DNA of 64,000 nucleotides from Streptomyces rapamycinicus NRRL 5491 (GTDB lineage Bacteria > Actinomycetota > Actinomycetes > Streptomycetales > Streptomycetaceae). Position numbers and translations under genes: made by a program. Below are positions 1 to 8,487 of this stretch, one piece after another (positions within the stretch are counted from its first letter, which is position 1; every line of letters begins with the position of its first letter). The stretch lies in NCBI RefSeq assembly GCF_024298965.1, contig NZ_CP085193.1, positions 9,610,001 through 9,674,000 of the forward strand. The letters run 5' to 3'. Under the pieces are notes generated by a model. It had not been told where the DNA came from and made no database searches. It worked only from the letters and a program-made list of their open reading frames with translations.

Positions 1-399
1 ACGTGCGGTCACAGCGGTCTTGCCGGGTTGGAGTTCACCGAGCTCGCCGAAGACGACACAGTCGCGTTGCTACCGCGGGACCATTTCCTCGCGGCGAAAC
101 CGGCTGTGACGGCTGCCGATATCGCGCAGGACGCGCTTTTCCGTCCGCAGTGGCCGGAAAACACACTCGACGAGATTATCGATCAGGTCGCCATGGGCGA
201 ACTGATTGTGACGGCTGCGGCAAGCGCAACCGACCGGATCGGCTCCGCCGTCGTGGCTGTTCCCGTCCTCGACGCGCCACCGACCTGGCTGGTGCTGACC
301 TGGCGGCCGGACATCCCTACCGCGACGCGCGACGCATTCGTCTACACCGCCAGGAACGTGGCAACCAGGCACCTGGGCCACTCAGGACCAGGTGCCTAG
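1..399 (+). CDS. LysR-family regulator, C-terminal part (cut by window start)
   Basis: The open frame enters from base 1 and stops at 397-399, giving about 132 residues. The text resembles the second half of a LysR effector-binding domain: an ALLPRDHFLA-type strand, a segment reading VAMGELIVTAAAS, and the closing PTWLVLTWRP strand before a C-terminal helix. The helix-turn-helix lies outside the window, so the true start is not visible; the internal TTG at 28 is not taken as the start. The gene converges with the SDR on the other strand and overlaps its 3' end by 18 bases. The family call is fairly good; the target genes are unknown. Confidence 0.65.
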   Translation, partial: TCGHSGLAGLEFTELAEDDTVALLPRDHFLAAKPAVTAADIAQDALFRPQWPENTLDEIIDQVAMGELIVTAAASATDRIGSAVVAVPVLDAPPTWLVLTWRPDIPTATRDAFVYTARNVATRHLGHSGPGA

Positions 400-1149
400 C
401 TGGGTGGCTCCGCCGTCAACGACCAGTTCAAAGCCGGTGATGTAGCTGCTCTGCTCCGATGCGAGGAACAGGATCGCGTTCGCCTGTTCCTCCGGTCGCC
501 CCCACCGGGCCAGCGGGACGGCCGACGCGTAGTTCGCTTTCCACTCGCGCCTGCCGGCCTCGTCGAGCCCGGCCGCGACGAGCGCATCCTCGATCCCGGC
601 AGTGTCCACGATTCCCGGTGACAGCGCGTTGACCCGGATCTTCCGCCCCTTGAGTTCGTTCGCCCAGCTCCGAGCGAACGAGCGGACCGCGGCCTTCGAC
701 GCGTTGTACACGCTGTACCCCGCCGTCCCGCCACTCCCCGACACCGAGCTGACCAGCACGATCGACGCGCCGTCGCTGAGCAGCGGAAGAGCCTTCTTGA
801 CCGTGTTCAGCGTGCTCCGGACGTTGGTGTTGAAGTGCAGGTCGAAGTGCTCGTCGGTGACGTCTTCGAGCATCGCGAACTTGGCAGTGCCGGCGTTGGC
901 CACCACAACGTCGATCTGACGGCCGTCGGCGCGCACGGTGTCGTACAGCCGGTCGAGATCCGCGGGGTTCGACGTGTCGCCCTGCACGGCGATCGCACCC
1001 ACCTTCTCCGCGGCGGCCGTCAGCTCCTGCTCCCTGCGACCGGTCACGTACACCACCGCACCTTCTTCGACGAACCGCTGCGCCGTGGCGAGACCGATAC
1101 CTGAACTGCCGCCGCTGATGACCGCGACCTTGTTGTCGAGTTGACCCAT
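382..1149 (-). CDS. SDR-family NAD(P)-dependent oxidoreductase
   Basis: A 255-residue classical short-chain dehydrogenase. The Rossmann glycine motif (SGGSSGIG) is near residue 15, the NAG strand near 90, and the catalytic Ser plus YNASK tetrad follow around residues 140-160. The C-terminal VDGG signature is present. The ATG at 1149 directly precedes the first beta strand; a longer open frame to 1239 adds 30 residues without SDR features and is rejected. It converges with the LysR fragment. The substrate cannot be read from the sequence. One of six SDR genes in the first 41 kb. Confidence 0.9.
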   Translation of the reverse strand: MGQLDNKVAVISGGSSGIGLATAQRFVEEGAVVYVTGRREQELTAAAEKVGAIAVQGDTSNPADLDRLYDTVRADGRQIDVVVANAGTAKFAMLEDVTDEHFDLHFNTNVRSTLNTVKKALPLLSDGASIVLVSSVSGSGGTAGYSVYNASKAAVRSFARSWANELKGRKIRVNALSPGIVDTAGIEDALVAAGLDEAGRREWKANYASAVPLARWGRPEEQANAILFLASEQSSYITGFELVVDGGATQLGTWS

Positions 1150-1414
1150 GACACCGAGTCCACCACCGCTCACCAGCGGGAACAATGACGACTCCGGCAT
1201 CACAGCAGTACCCGGCAGGTATCGACTGTGCGCGGTCATGTTTGCCGGTTGCCGGGACCACCGCAGGTTGCCCCCGAGTTATGTTCTTCGCGGTCCTGCA
1301 AGAGGGCCGCTGGCCTACGGGCCCGGCATGACTGTTCCTGTGCCGTTCAGCGATGCGTCGTTGCAGGTCGTAGGGGTCTGGTGATACCCGGGGTCGCCTG
1401 GGGCGATTCCGCGG

Positions 1415-2184
1415 GTGATCATCTCCCTGAGGTATCAGCCAACGCGGAAGCTGCTATCCGTCCCGGTTGTACTGCTCCGCCAACAGGCAGCCAAGGACGC
1501 AGAACTACTGGTACTCCGACACGAGAACGCGGTGCTGCGCAGACATCTCGCGCGTCCGGTGCGCTACGAGCCGGTGGACCGACTGTGGTTCGCCGCGCTG
1601 TCCTCCCTGATACCCCGGCGGCGATGGGCGCAGGTCTTCCCGGTGACTCCAGGGACTTTGCTCGCGTGGCACCGAAGGCTCGTCACATGCGGCTGGGACT
1701 ACAGCAGGCGTCGGAGCAGGCCTGGCCGACCACGGCCGGCGAAGGCGATCAGGGAGTTCGTACTGCGGAAGGCCCGCGAGAATCCGCGATGGGGTTGCCG
1801 CCGGATCCAAGGCGAGCTGGCTCAGCTCGGGCATCGGGTCGGTTCCACAGTCTGGGAGATCTTGGCCACTGCCGGCGTAGGCCCTGCGCCTCGCAGAGCC
1901 GGACCGACATGGCGTGAGTTCCTCACGATGAAGGCCGACAGCATCATCGTTTCTGCGACTTCCTGCACATCGATCTGGTGAATCTCCGCCGGGTCTATGC
2001 GCTGGTCTTCCTCAAGCACGGCACGCGCCGCCTGCACATCGCCGGCGTCACCGCACACCCGACGGCTGCCTGGGCCACCCAGCGAGCCTGCAATCTCGCC
2101 ACTGACCTGGGCGCGCGCATGGACTCGCTCCTGCGCACCCGCGTCCTCGACGCTGTGATCAACGAGTACAGATATGCCGTTTGA
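1415..2184 (+). pseudogene. Integrase-core (DDE) transposase, frameshifted and internally deleted
   Basis: The N-terminal half in one frame carries the KDAELLVLRHENAVLRR heptad-like segment and the WGCRRIQGEL helix-turn-helix typical of actinobacterial IS3/IS481-type transposases. Near 1950-1978 the reading passes to another frame (VNLRRVYALVFLKHGTRRLH), which is the start of the rve catalytic core. After the MDSL segment about 100 residues including the later acidic catalytic positions are missing, and the text jumps to a short C-terminal tail ending at 2184. The element cannot be active. No terminal inverted repeats were identified. The same family left remnants at 7310-7519 and 14262-14660. 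Confidence 0.75.
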
Positions 2185-2215
2185 CCAGGAGTGATGATGA
2201 TCCGATCCTCATCGG

Positions 2216-2596
2216 TCAGAACATGGTGTTGTCGTTCTTGGAGGTCGGTGGGATGAGCTGGAGGACGTCCCAGTGTTCGACGATCTTGCCGGCCGCGTCG
2301 AAACGGAAGATGTCGATGCCGGCGTACTCCTCGGCGGGCCAGGTCTGGTGGCAGTGCAGGATCACGTGGTCGCCCTCGGCGAAGGCTCGCTTGACCTCCA
2401 CCCGCTTGCCCGGGTACTCGGCGGCCATGCGCTCGAAGTAGTCGATGAACGCCTGTTTGCCATCGCCGACGTGGGGATTGTGCTGGATGTAGGTGTCGCC
2501 GACGTACCGGTTGATGGCCTCGGCGGGGCGGCATTGGTTGAACATCAGGTCGTAGAACGCCTTGGCCGTGGCCTTCTTGGTCTCCGGGTCGCTCAT
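2216..2596 (-). CDS. NTF2/SnoaL-like small protein
   Basis: A 126-residue protein with the SnoaL-like cone fold pattern: an N-terminal helix ([10 protein letters not shown]), the YIQHNP motif near residue 40, and a C-terminal strand pair ending in VEHWDVLQ. Such proteins act as small cyclases, isomerases or hydrolases, or bind small hydrophobic ligands; no specific reaction can be assigned. Its ATG overlaps the stop of the upstream sirtuin gene as ATGA (2593-2596), so it is the last gene of the minus-strand operon starting at 6246. The adjacent double SnoaL protein shares the QHNP and VEHWDV motifs. Confidence 0.85.
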   Translation of the reverse strand: MSDPETKKATAKAFYDLMFNQCRPAEAINRYVGDTYIQHNPHVGDGKQAFIDYFERMAAEYPGKRVEVKRAFAEGDHVILHCHQTWPAEEYAGIDIFRFDAAGKIVEHWDVLQLIPPTSKNDNTMF

Positions 2597-3482
2597 GGTG
2601 TCTCCGTAGGGTCGGGTGTCAGGTGCGGCAGGGTGAGTGCGTCGAGCAGGTCGCCGGCCTCGACCGGGACGGGCAGAGTCCGGCCGGAGAGGTCCGCCGG
2701 GGTTTCGGGGTGGGTGGAGTTGACGCGTACGAGGCGCGCGTGGGGGAAGTGGCGGGTCAGGTGTTCACCGGGCCATCGAACCACCCCGGGGGTGTTGAAC
2801 CCGGCGCCGAATTCCAGGATGAGCAGGCGGGTGTCGACGTGAGCCGTTCCCAGCCACTGCTGGAGGCGACGGCCCGCCGGGAGGTAGGGGGTGTCGACGA
2901 ACTCTGGGCCGATACGGACGTTGATCTCGACCTCCCCGCCGCAGTTCGGGCAGCGGGGCAGGGCGCTCGGGTCCGTTACGGCACCGGTGGCCGGGTCGTA
3001 TGCGGCGAGGAGCCGCGTGATGAGGGGGCGGCTGTCCCAGGTGCTGGGGATGCAGGGGGTGGCGCACTGGTAGCGGCCGTAGTCGCCCTGTGGTGTGAAG
3101 ACCCGGTCGGGGGCGAAGCCGCCCCGGGCGAAGAGGGCATCCACGTTGGATGTCATCACCCAGTGTTCCTTGTCGCCGACGAGGGAGCGCAGACGCTGGT
3201 AGAGGGGGTTGGGGTCCGGGGAGAAGCGGATGTCGTGGATGTGGACGGCCCAGTAGCCCCACAGCAGGGCGGGCGGCAGAGGGACGCCGACGAGGTAGCG
3301 GGAGCGCAGGCCGAGGCGGTGCAGGGCAGGGAAGAGCTCCTTGAAGCGGTCCTCGTCTCCGTAGTCGTATCCGCGGCGGCGCTGAGTCCGGCCCCGGCGG
3401 TGATCAGGACACGGTCGGCCTCGGTGAGCCAGGTGCGTATCGTGTCGGCGGCGGCTGCCACTTCGAAAGCGGGGTGGTTCAT
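2593..3482 (-). pseudogene. SirTM-type sirtuin (SIR2 family), one-base frameshift
   Basis: The N-terminus (MNHPAFEV, then VLITAGAGLSAAA) has the sirtuin NAD-binding GAGLSAAAG motif. At about 3372 one base appears missing; restoring it gives GYDYGDEDRFKELFP and continues in frame into TSNVDALFARGGF, a CPNCGG half zinc site and a C-terminal Rossmann segment. Total length would be about 296 residues. Sirtuins next to a zinc macrodomain belong to the SirTM class, known to ADP-ribosylate a lipoylated GcvH-like protein; no GcvH-L or lipoate ligase gene is present here. Start and stop overlap both neighbours as ATGA, which suggests the frame was intact until recently or that the shift is a sequencing error. 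Confidence 0.7.
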
Positions 3483-4414
3483 CGGGGCCGGGTTCCTTCG
3501 GTCAGGGCGTGGCGATAGGCGGCGAGGTCGTCGTCCGTATAGACGTTGTAGATCACGCGGTCGAACCGTTCCGGGTGGAGGTCGAGCCAGTCGGCCACGG
3601 TGTCCAGGGCGATGCGGGCGGCCGGTGTCCTGGGGTAGCCGAAGACGCCGGTGCTGATGCCGCAGAACGCGACGCTGCGTATGCCGTCCACTTCGGCGGC
3701 GAGGTCGAGGCAGGCACGGTAGGCGGACGCCAGTGCCCGCTGGTGGAGCGTGAGCACGGGGCCGTCGACGATCGGACCGACGGTGTGCAGGACGTAGCGG
3801 GCGGGCAGGTGGTAGCCCCGGGTGATCTTGGCCGTGCCGGTCGGTTCCGGGTGCCCCTGCAGAGACATGATCGTGTGGCAGTCGGCACGCAGGCGGGGGC
3901 CGGCGGCGGCGTGGACGGCGTTGTCGATGCACGGGTGCATCGGGGCGAAGCAGCCGAGCAGGGCACTGTTGGCGGCGTTCACGACGGCGTCCGCGCCGAG
4001 GGTGGTGATGTCGCCCTGCCACAGCGCCGTCCGGTCGTCGGCCCGGTATGTGGTGTGGGGAATCGTGTCGCGGACGGTGGGCAGAGAGGTGGCGTCGACG
4101 GTGTCGCGTGCCAGGCGTTCGCCGACCAGAAACGCGTCGAGTACGCGGGCGGTGCCGGTGGACAGCGGGCCTGGCTCCCGGACCGTCAACACGGCGCGCA
4201 GGAGCTGCCGGGCGGCGGCATCGTCGAGCCGGTCCGCTGCACCGGGGCGCAGCCCGGCCCTCACGGCCACCGGGTCGTCGCCCAGCAGTCCGAGCGCCTC
4301 GCGGGCCAGGTCGGCGGGCCGATCCCCTGGGACATGACCGACGTCGAACCGGAAAGGCTCGTCGAGAGCGATGGCGGCGCTGTAGGCGGCGAGCGGCAGC
4401 GCGGTCGCGTACAC
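3479..4414 (-). CDS. Zinc-containing macrodomain protein-ADP-ribose hydrolase
   Basis: 311 residues. Residues 1-120 form the helical N-terminal extension typical of zinc macrodomains; the macrodomain runs from about 128 to 305. NAANS (147-151) is the ADP-ribose-binding loop, and GCFAPMHPCID carries the zinc ligands C155, H160 and C162. GISTGVFGYP is the diphosphate loop near residue 255. Members remove mono-ADP-ribose from proteins and in other bacteria reverse the reaction of the linked SirTM sirtuin. Its stop overlaps the sirtuin start as ATGA. The ATG at 4414 is 30 bases after the MoaF-like gene. The frame is intact, unlike its sirtuin partner. Confidence 0.88.
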   Translation of the reverse strand: MYATALPLAAYSAAIALDEPFRFDVGHVPGDRPADLAREALGLLGDDPVAVRAGLRPGAADRLDDAAARQLLRAVLTVREPGPLSTGTARVLDAFLVGERLARDTVDATSLPTVRDTIPHTTYRADDRTALWQGDITTLGADAVVNAANSALLGCFAPMHPCIDNAVHAAAGPRLRADCHTIMSLQGHPEPTGTAKITRGYHLPARYVLHTVGPIVDGPVLTLHQRALASAYRACLDLAAEVDGIRSVAFCGISTGVFGYPRTPAARIALDTVADWLDLHPERFDRVIYNVYTDDDLAAYRHALTEGTRPR

Positions 4415-4444
4415 GGTGGTCCTCCGGGCGTGTGAGGGCAGCCT

Positions 4445-4767
4445 TCAGGCGGGTTCGAGGGTTCCGGTATGGAGTTCGGCGACGCGGCCGTCGCCCGTCT
4501 CATAGGTCCAGACGGCGTGGACAGTCCAGGTATTGAGGTTCATGAGGTGGGTGATCGTCATGCCGGAGGCTCCGACCCAGCTGAGCGTGAACAGGCCGGG
4601 GCCACCTCGGCGGTGTGGAGGGTGACGGTCTCCTCGGTGCCCTTGGCCGGGCCCTGAAGGGTCTCGTAGCGCAGGCTGGTGCCGTCGGCCGTGCAGGTGT
4701 ACCGGAAGGCGACGCCGTTGTCGACGCGGAAGACGAACGTCTTCCCGGCGCAGGTGAGCCCACTCAC
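4445..4767 (-). pseudogene. MoaF-like small beta-barrel protein, one-base frameshift
   Basis: Starting at 4767 (MSGLTCAGKTFVFRVDNG) the frame runs to EVAP near 4600, then continues one base out of register as GLFTLSWVGASGMTITHL and ends at 4445 with HTGTLEPA. Combined length is about 107 residues. The pattern (GKTF..., CTADGTSLRYE, SWVGASGMTITH) is that of MoaF-related small proteins, whose biochemical role is not settled. The shift sits at a run of C bases, a common sequencing-error context. It lies between the double SnoaL gene (30 bases upstream) and the macrodomain gene (30 bases downstream). Confidence 0.6.
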
Positions 4768-4797
4768 TGCATTGCTCCTTGCAGGTGCCGCGAAGCC

Positions 4798-5559
4798 TCA
4801 GAACAGGCCGTTGTCGTGGGGCAGTTCGGCCGGGATCGGGGCGACGACGTCCCAGTGCTCGACGATCTTGCCGCCCTGGACGCGGAAGAGGTCGTAGTAC
4901 GCCACGGGGACACCGAACTCGCCCTCGGACTGGAGCAGCACGAACTCGCCCTCGGCGATGACCTTGTGGACGGTCTTGTAGACGAGGTTCTTGCCCTGCT
5001 CCGCCCACTGCGCGGCGGCGGCGCCGAAGCCGTCGAGGCCGTCGGCGGCCTCCGGGTTGTGCTGGTGGTAGGTCTCGGTGGAGATGTAGTCGGTGAGCGC
5101 CGAGTAGTCGGCGCCGACCAGGACCTTCTGCGCGAACCCGGAGACCAGGGCCCGGTTGGCCTCGGTCTCCTCGGGCGCGGTGACCTGGGAGGGGCCATCG
5201 GTCTGCGAGCGGCCCGACGCCGTCTCCCGTACGAGAGGGGTCAGGGCGTCCCAGTGCTCGGCGAGCCTGCCGTCGGCATCGACGCGGAAGATGTCGAAGG
5301 CGACCAGCGGGTCCGGGCCGAAGCCGTGGTACGTGCCGTGCAGGGCGACCAGGCCGCCGTCGGCGATCACCCGGGCACCCTCGTACCGGAAGCCGTCCGG
5401 CAGGCCGGCGACAAGCTGACGCAGGGCCTCGGGGCCGTCGGCGGCCAGCGCGCTGTGCTGGGTGTAGCCGGCAGCGACCCAGCGGTCCACCGCGCTCGGG
5501 TCCTTCTGGCCGAACAGCTCACCGGCTGCGGTCAGAACGGTGTTCTTGGCGTTGCTCAT
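4798..5559 (-). CDS. Tandem SnoaL/NTF2-like protein
   Basis: 253 residues with two SnoaL-like domains in tandem: domain 1 about residues 5-120 (YTQHSALAADG, then LAEHWDAL), domain 2 about 130-250 (YHQHNPEAADG, then VEHWDVVAPI). The internal repeat is clear from the matched QH and EHWD motifs. The ATG at 5559 has a GAGGAG ribosome site seven bases upstream, so this is a gene in its own right although the open frame continues upstream into the DsbA-like gene. The domains resemble predicted ester cyclases; the substrate is unknown. Confidence 0.85.
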   Translation of the reverse strand: MSNAKNTVLTAAGELFGQKDPSAVDRWVAAGYTQHSALAADGPEALRQLVAGLPDGFRYEGARVIADGGLVALHGTYHGFGPDPLVAFDIFRVDADGRLAEHWDALTPLVRETASGRSQTDGPSQVTAPEETEANRALVSGFAQKVLVGADYSALTDYISTETYHQHNPEAADGLDGFGAAAAQWAEQGKNLVYKTVHKVIAEGEFVLLQSEGEFGVPVAYYDLFRVQGGKIVEHWDVVAPIPAELPHDNGLF

Positions 5560-6246
5560 GATGGTTCTCCTCGCGAGGACAGCTTGTGGATGGAGGCCTG
5601 GGGGATGGCCCGCAGGCAGGCGCTGGTCGAGGGCGGCGGTCAGGGAAGCGACCCTGGAGGCCGCGCCGCCCATCTGGTCGGCACCGTGTGCGGTGTGCAG
5701 CAACAGCGCCGGGGAGGAGGTGACGCGAAGGAGGCACAGCGCCCGGAAGGCGGCGCGAGCCTCCACCCGGCCGCCCGGGGCGCTGTACGCCGAGGTGACG
5801 GCGTCCGCGTCCAGTCCGAGCTCGTCGGCTATGTCCCGGTAGACGTCCACGTCGGACAGGCCGCGGCCGTCGACGAACCACGCCCGCTGCATGGCCTCGG
5901 CCGCGTCCAGTTCGCTGACTCCGGGCTGGTCGCGCAGCGCGGCCAGCCCCGCCGCCGCGGCAGCGGAGTCGAGCACGGTCGTCCCCCGCGACAGCGCATG
6001 CTCGTAGCCCACGCCGAAGGCGGCCCCCGTCAACTGCGTGATGCGGCCGCGTTCGGCCGACAGGTGCGGATAGGCCGCCACCGGCAGCGCCCGGGCACCG
6101 GTGTAGAGGCCGGCCGACACGACGCTGAGCCGGATGCGGTGCGCGTTGTCCTCGGCGAAGGCCCGCACGGTGGGGCCGAAGCCGTAGCACCAGGCACAGT
6201 ACGCGTCGAACGCATACGTCAACGAGGCTTGTTCCGCCGAAGGCAT
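5556..6246 (-). pseudogene. DsbA/FrnE-like thioredoxin-fold protein, probable late frameshift
   Basis: The first 200 residues are a DsbA-family protein of the FrnE or 2-hydroxychromene-2-carboxylate isomerase type: YAFDAYCAWCYGFGP carries a CxxC motif (CAWC) and the SPALLL strand-helix follows near residue 190. Near 5610-5620 (CTGCCTGCGGG) the frame appears to slip. In the alternative frame the text reads RAIPQASIHKLSSRG and stops with a TGA that overlaps the next start as ATGA, which is the expected operon junction. The ATG at 6246 follows GGAGGAGG; the GTG at 6249 is less likely. First gene of the operon that ends at 2216. Confidence 0.65.
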
Positions 6247-6270
6247 CACCCTCCTCCTCCCTTACTGCTT

Positions 6271-6292
6271 TCCGACATCGATCGATGTCGGA
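6271..6292. promoter_or_regulatory. Perfect 22-bp palindromic operator
   Basis: The half TCCGACATCGA is followed immediately by its exact reverse complement TCGATGTCGGA. A third copy of the core CCGACATC lies at about 6297-6304 and a related CCGACATG near 6368. The site sits in the 110-base gap between the divergent DsbA-like gene and the AraC gene, where an operator controlling both would be expected. The binding protein is inferred, not shown. Confidence 0.65.
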
Positions 6293-6356
6293 GGGCGCCG
6301 ACATCTCAAAGCTATGGTTGTTGAACAGGCTGAATCGGATACCCTGGCGACTAGTG

Positions 6357-7253
6357 ATGGTCAAAAACCGACATGATTCCGACCCGGGGATCCCGGCGGT
6401 CTCCTTCGCGGCGCCCGCCGGCACCCCCGCCGGTGTCGAAGTGCTGTCCCTCGCCGACCTGTGCCACCGCGTACCAGGCGCGCGGCTCACGGTCCCCCAG
6501 CGCCCGGACTTCCATCACCTGATCACCGTGACCAGCGGAACCCTGTGGCACACGGTCGACTTCACCGCCTACGCCCTCGACCCCGGCTCATGGCTGTGGG
6601 TTCGCCCCGGCCAGGTTCAGCAGTGGGGCGACCTCACCCACGCAGAGGGCACCGTGATTCTGTTCCGCCAGGACTTCCTCGACCCGGCCACCAGTGCCGG
6701 CGCCCGCATGGAAGACCCGCACGCGCCGATCCTGCGTCGGCCCCTGTCCGAGGACGCCCAGGCCCTGCGACTCGCCGTCGACCATCTCGCCGCCGAGTTC
6801 GACGCACTCGGACACCTGCCCCTGGAGATCCACACCGCGGCCCTGCGCCACCTGCTGGCCGTCCTCGTCCTGCGACTGGCCCACCTCACCGCCCCCCTCG
6901 GCAGCCCCGTCCCCGAGCCCGACGCCACCTACCTGCGCTTCCGCGACGCGGTGGAAAAGGACTTCGCCCGCACCCGCCGGGTCGAGGACTACGCCGACGC
7001 ACTCGGCTACTCGGCCCGCACCCTCTCCCGCGCCACCCTTGCCTCCGCCGGGCTCGGCGCCAAGGAGTTCATCGACCGCCGCGTCGTCCTCGAAGCCAAG
7101 CGGCTCCTGGCTCACAGCGATCAGACAGCCGCCCGAATCGCCGACCGCCTCGGCTTCTCCAGCGCCACTCACTTCAGCAAGTACTTCCACCAGCGCACCG
7201 GACAGACCCCGATTGCCTTCCGCGGCACGGTCCGCGGGCACACCCCGAGGTGA
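6357..7253 (+). CDS. AraC-family transcriptional regulator
   Basis: 298 residues from the ATG at 6357; the open frame back to 6285 would run over the palindrome and is not preferred. The N-terminal half is a cupin-like effector domain (PDFHHLITVTSGTLWH, then GSWLWVRPGQVQQWG), and the C-terminal 95 residues hold two helix-turn-helix motifs with the AraC signature (IADRLGFSSATHFSKYF, then TGQTPIAFR). It is divergent from the DsbA-SnoaL-macrodomain-sirtuin operon and is the obvious candidate regulator of it, possibly through the 22-bp palindrome. Confidence 0.9.
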   Translation: MVKNRHDSDPGIPAVSFAAPAGTPAGVEVLSLADLCHRVPGARLTVPQRPDFHHLITVTSGTLWHTVDFTAYALDPGSWLWVRPGQVQQWGDLTHAEGTVILFRQDFLDPATSAGARMEDPHAPILRRPLSEDAQALRLAVDHLAAEFDALGHLPLEIHTAALRHLLAVLVLRLAHLTAPLGSPVPEPDATYLRFRDAVEKDFARTRRVEDYADALGYSARTLSRATLASAGLGAKEFIDRRVVLEAKRLLAHSDQTAARIADRLGFSSATHFSKYFHQRTGQTPIAFRGTVRGHTPR

Positions 7254-7309
7254 GAGTCGTCCGCCCCGCCGTAGACACCTTGTGGGGCTCGAATATTCAT
7301 CGCCGCACT

Positions 7310-7519
7310 TCATCGCCGCACTTCAGGCGGCATAGCGGGAACTCGTTGAGTATCTCGCCCTGGACTGCGTCGGCACGGGCATTGTAGTTGGCGTCGTAGC
7401 ACGGCGTTTTCATGGCGCAGGACGAGAAGTTCGGCCTCCTTCGAGGTGCCCCGCTGCAGAGGCACTGTCGGGACGGCGAGGAGGCGTCGAGTCACCTGGT
7501 ACAGGAGCGACACGATCAT
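7310..7519 (-). pseudogene. Transposase N-terminal remnant
   Basis: A 69-codon stretch whose first 45 residues (MIVSLLYQVTRRLL, then KEAELLVLRHENAVLRRQL) match the N-terminus of the broken transposase at 1415. After that similarity ends and a short unrelated tail follows. Nothing of the helix-turn-helix or catalytic core remains. It lies between the AraC gene and the next SDR. The 229 bases from 7520 to 7748 hold no other gene that I can support. Confidence 0.6.
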
Positions 7520-7748
7520 CCCGTCGCAGCTCTGTGCAGGCCGGATGGGGCGTTTGACCAGCGACAATGACTCCGCGGACGGTGTGATCGGATGGCCGGG
7601 CCGACCTGGCGGCTGCCCTGCGGGTTCGACTGGATCCGTCCGCCGTCGACGGTCACACCCGCTTGGCCCGCCGCCAGGCTCAACTGGAGGATGGAGGCCT
7701 GTTTGCGATGGGGCTGCTGCTCGGCTCATGTGGGGCAGGGGAGCCGGG

Positions 7749-8468
7749 TCAGATTGCGGAACGGCCGCCGTCGGCGGCGACGATCGCCCCGGTCGTGAAG
7801 CTGGCCAGGTCACTGGCCAGGAAGGCGACCACCTCGGCGACTTCGGCCGGGTCGGCCACCCGGGCCAGCGGCACCGTGTCGCCGTATCCACCGACATCTT
7901 GGCCGAGCGACTCGACCGCCTTCGCCGAGCGCATCGGCCCCGGCGAGACGGCGTTGACGCGGACGTTCGCCTGGGCGAACTCGGCGGCCCAGGCGCGGGT
8001 CAGGGACTCCAGCGCCGCCTTGGTCGCGCCGTAGACGGCCATGGCGGGCATGCCGATGCCTGCGGCGGTGGAGGAGATGTTGACGATGCTGCCGCCCCCG
8101 TTCGCGGCCATCCGCGGTGCCAGCACCGTGGTGAGCGCGAAGGGAGCCCGCACGTTGACAGCGAACGCCTCGTCGAAGGCGGCGAGTTCCTGCGTCGCGC
8201 CGAGCAGGACCGCGGCGTTGTTGATAAGGATGTTGACGGGGCCGGCCGCGTCGGCGAGCCGCCGCACGTCCTCGACCTCGCTCAGATCAGCCGGCAGGAA
8301 GCGGATTCGCCCGCCGAGATTCTCAACGGCCTGGGCGCCGCGCCGCGGGTCCCGTCCGGTGACCGTGACATCAGCACCGCCGGAGGCGAGGACCCGCGCC
8401 ACCGCGTACCCCAGCCCACCGATTGCACCGGCGCCGGTGACCAGTGCGTTCTTTCCCTTGAAATCCAT
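7749..8468 (-). CDS. SDR-family oxidoreductase
   Basis: 239 residues. The dinucleotide-binding motif is TGAGAIGGLG near residue 10, the NNAA strand is near 87, and the catalytic set is Ser (NISST) with YGATK near residue 145. The PG motif after beta-6 and the AADGG end are typical. The ATG at 8468 immediately precedes the first strand. The stop of the upstream broken gene lies 20 bases away, so they may have formed an operon read from the minus strand. The substrate is not deducible. Confidence 0.9.
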   Translation of the reverse strand: MDFKGKNALVTGAGAIGGLGYAVARVLASGGADVTVTGRDPRRGAQAVENLGGRIRFLPADLSEVEDVRRLADAAGPVNILINNAAVLLGATQELAAFDEAFAVNVRAPFALTTVLAPRMAANGGGSIVNISSTAAGIGMPAMAVYGATKAALESLTRAWAAEFAQANVRVNAVSPGPMRSAKAVESLGQDVGGYGDTVPLARVADPAEVAEVVAFLASDLASFTTGAIVAADGGRSAI

Positions 8469-8487
8469 GGGCGTGGCCTTCGCCGGG

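Noticed and set aside
4615..6324. 569-residue open frame on the plus strand
   Set aside because: It is antisense to the SnoaL and DsbA-like genes, its composition is Gly/Arg/Val-rich as expected for a shadow in high-GC DNA, and it shows no domain.
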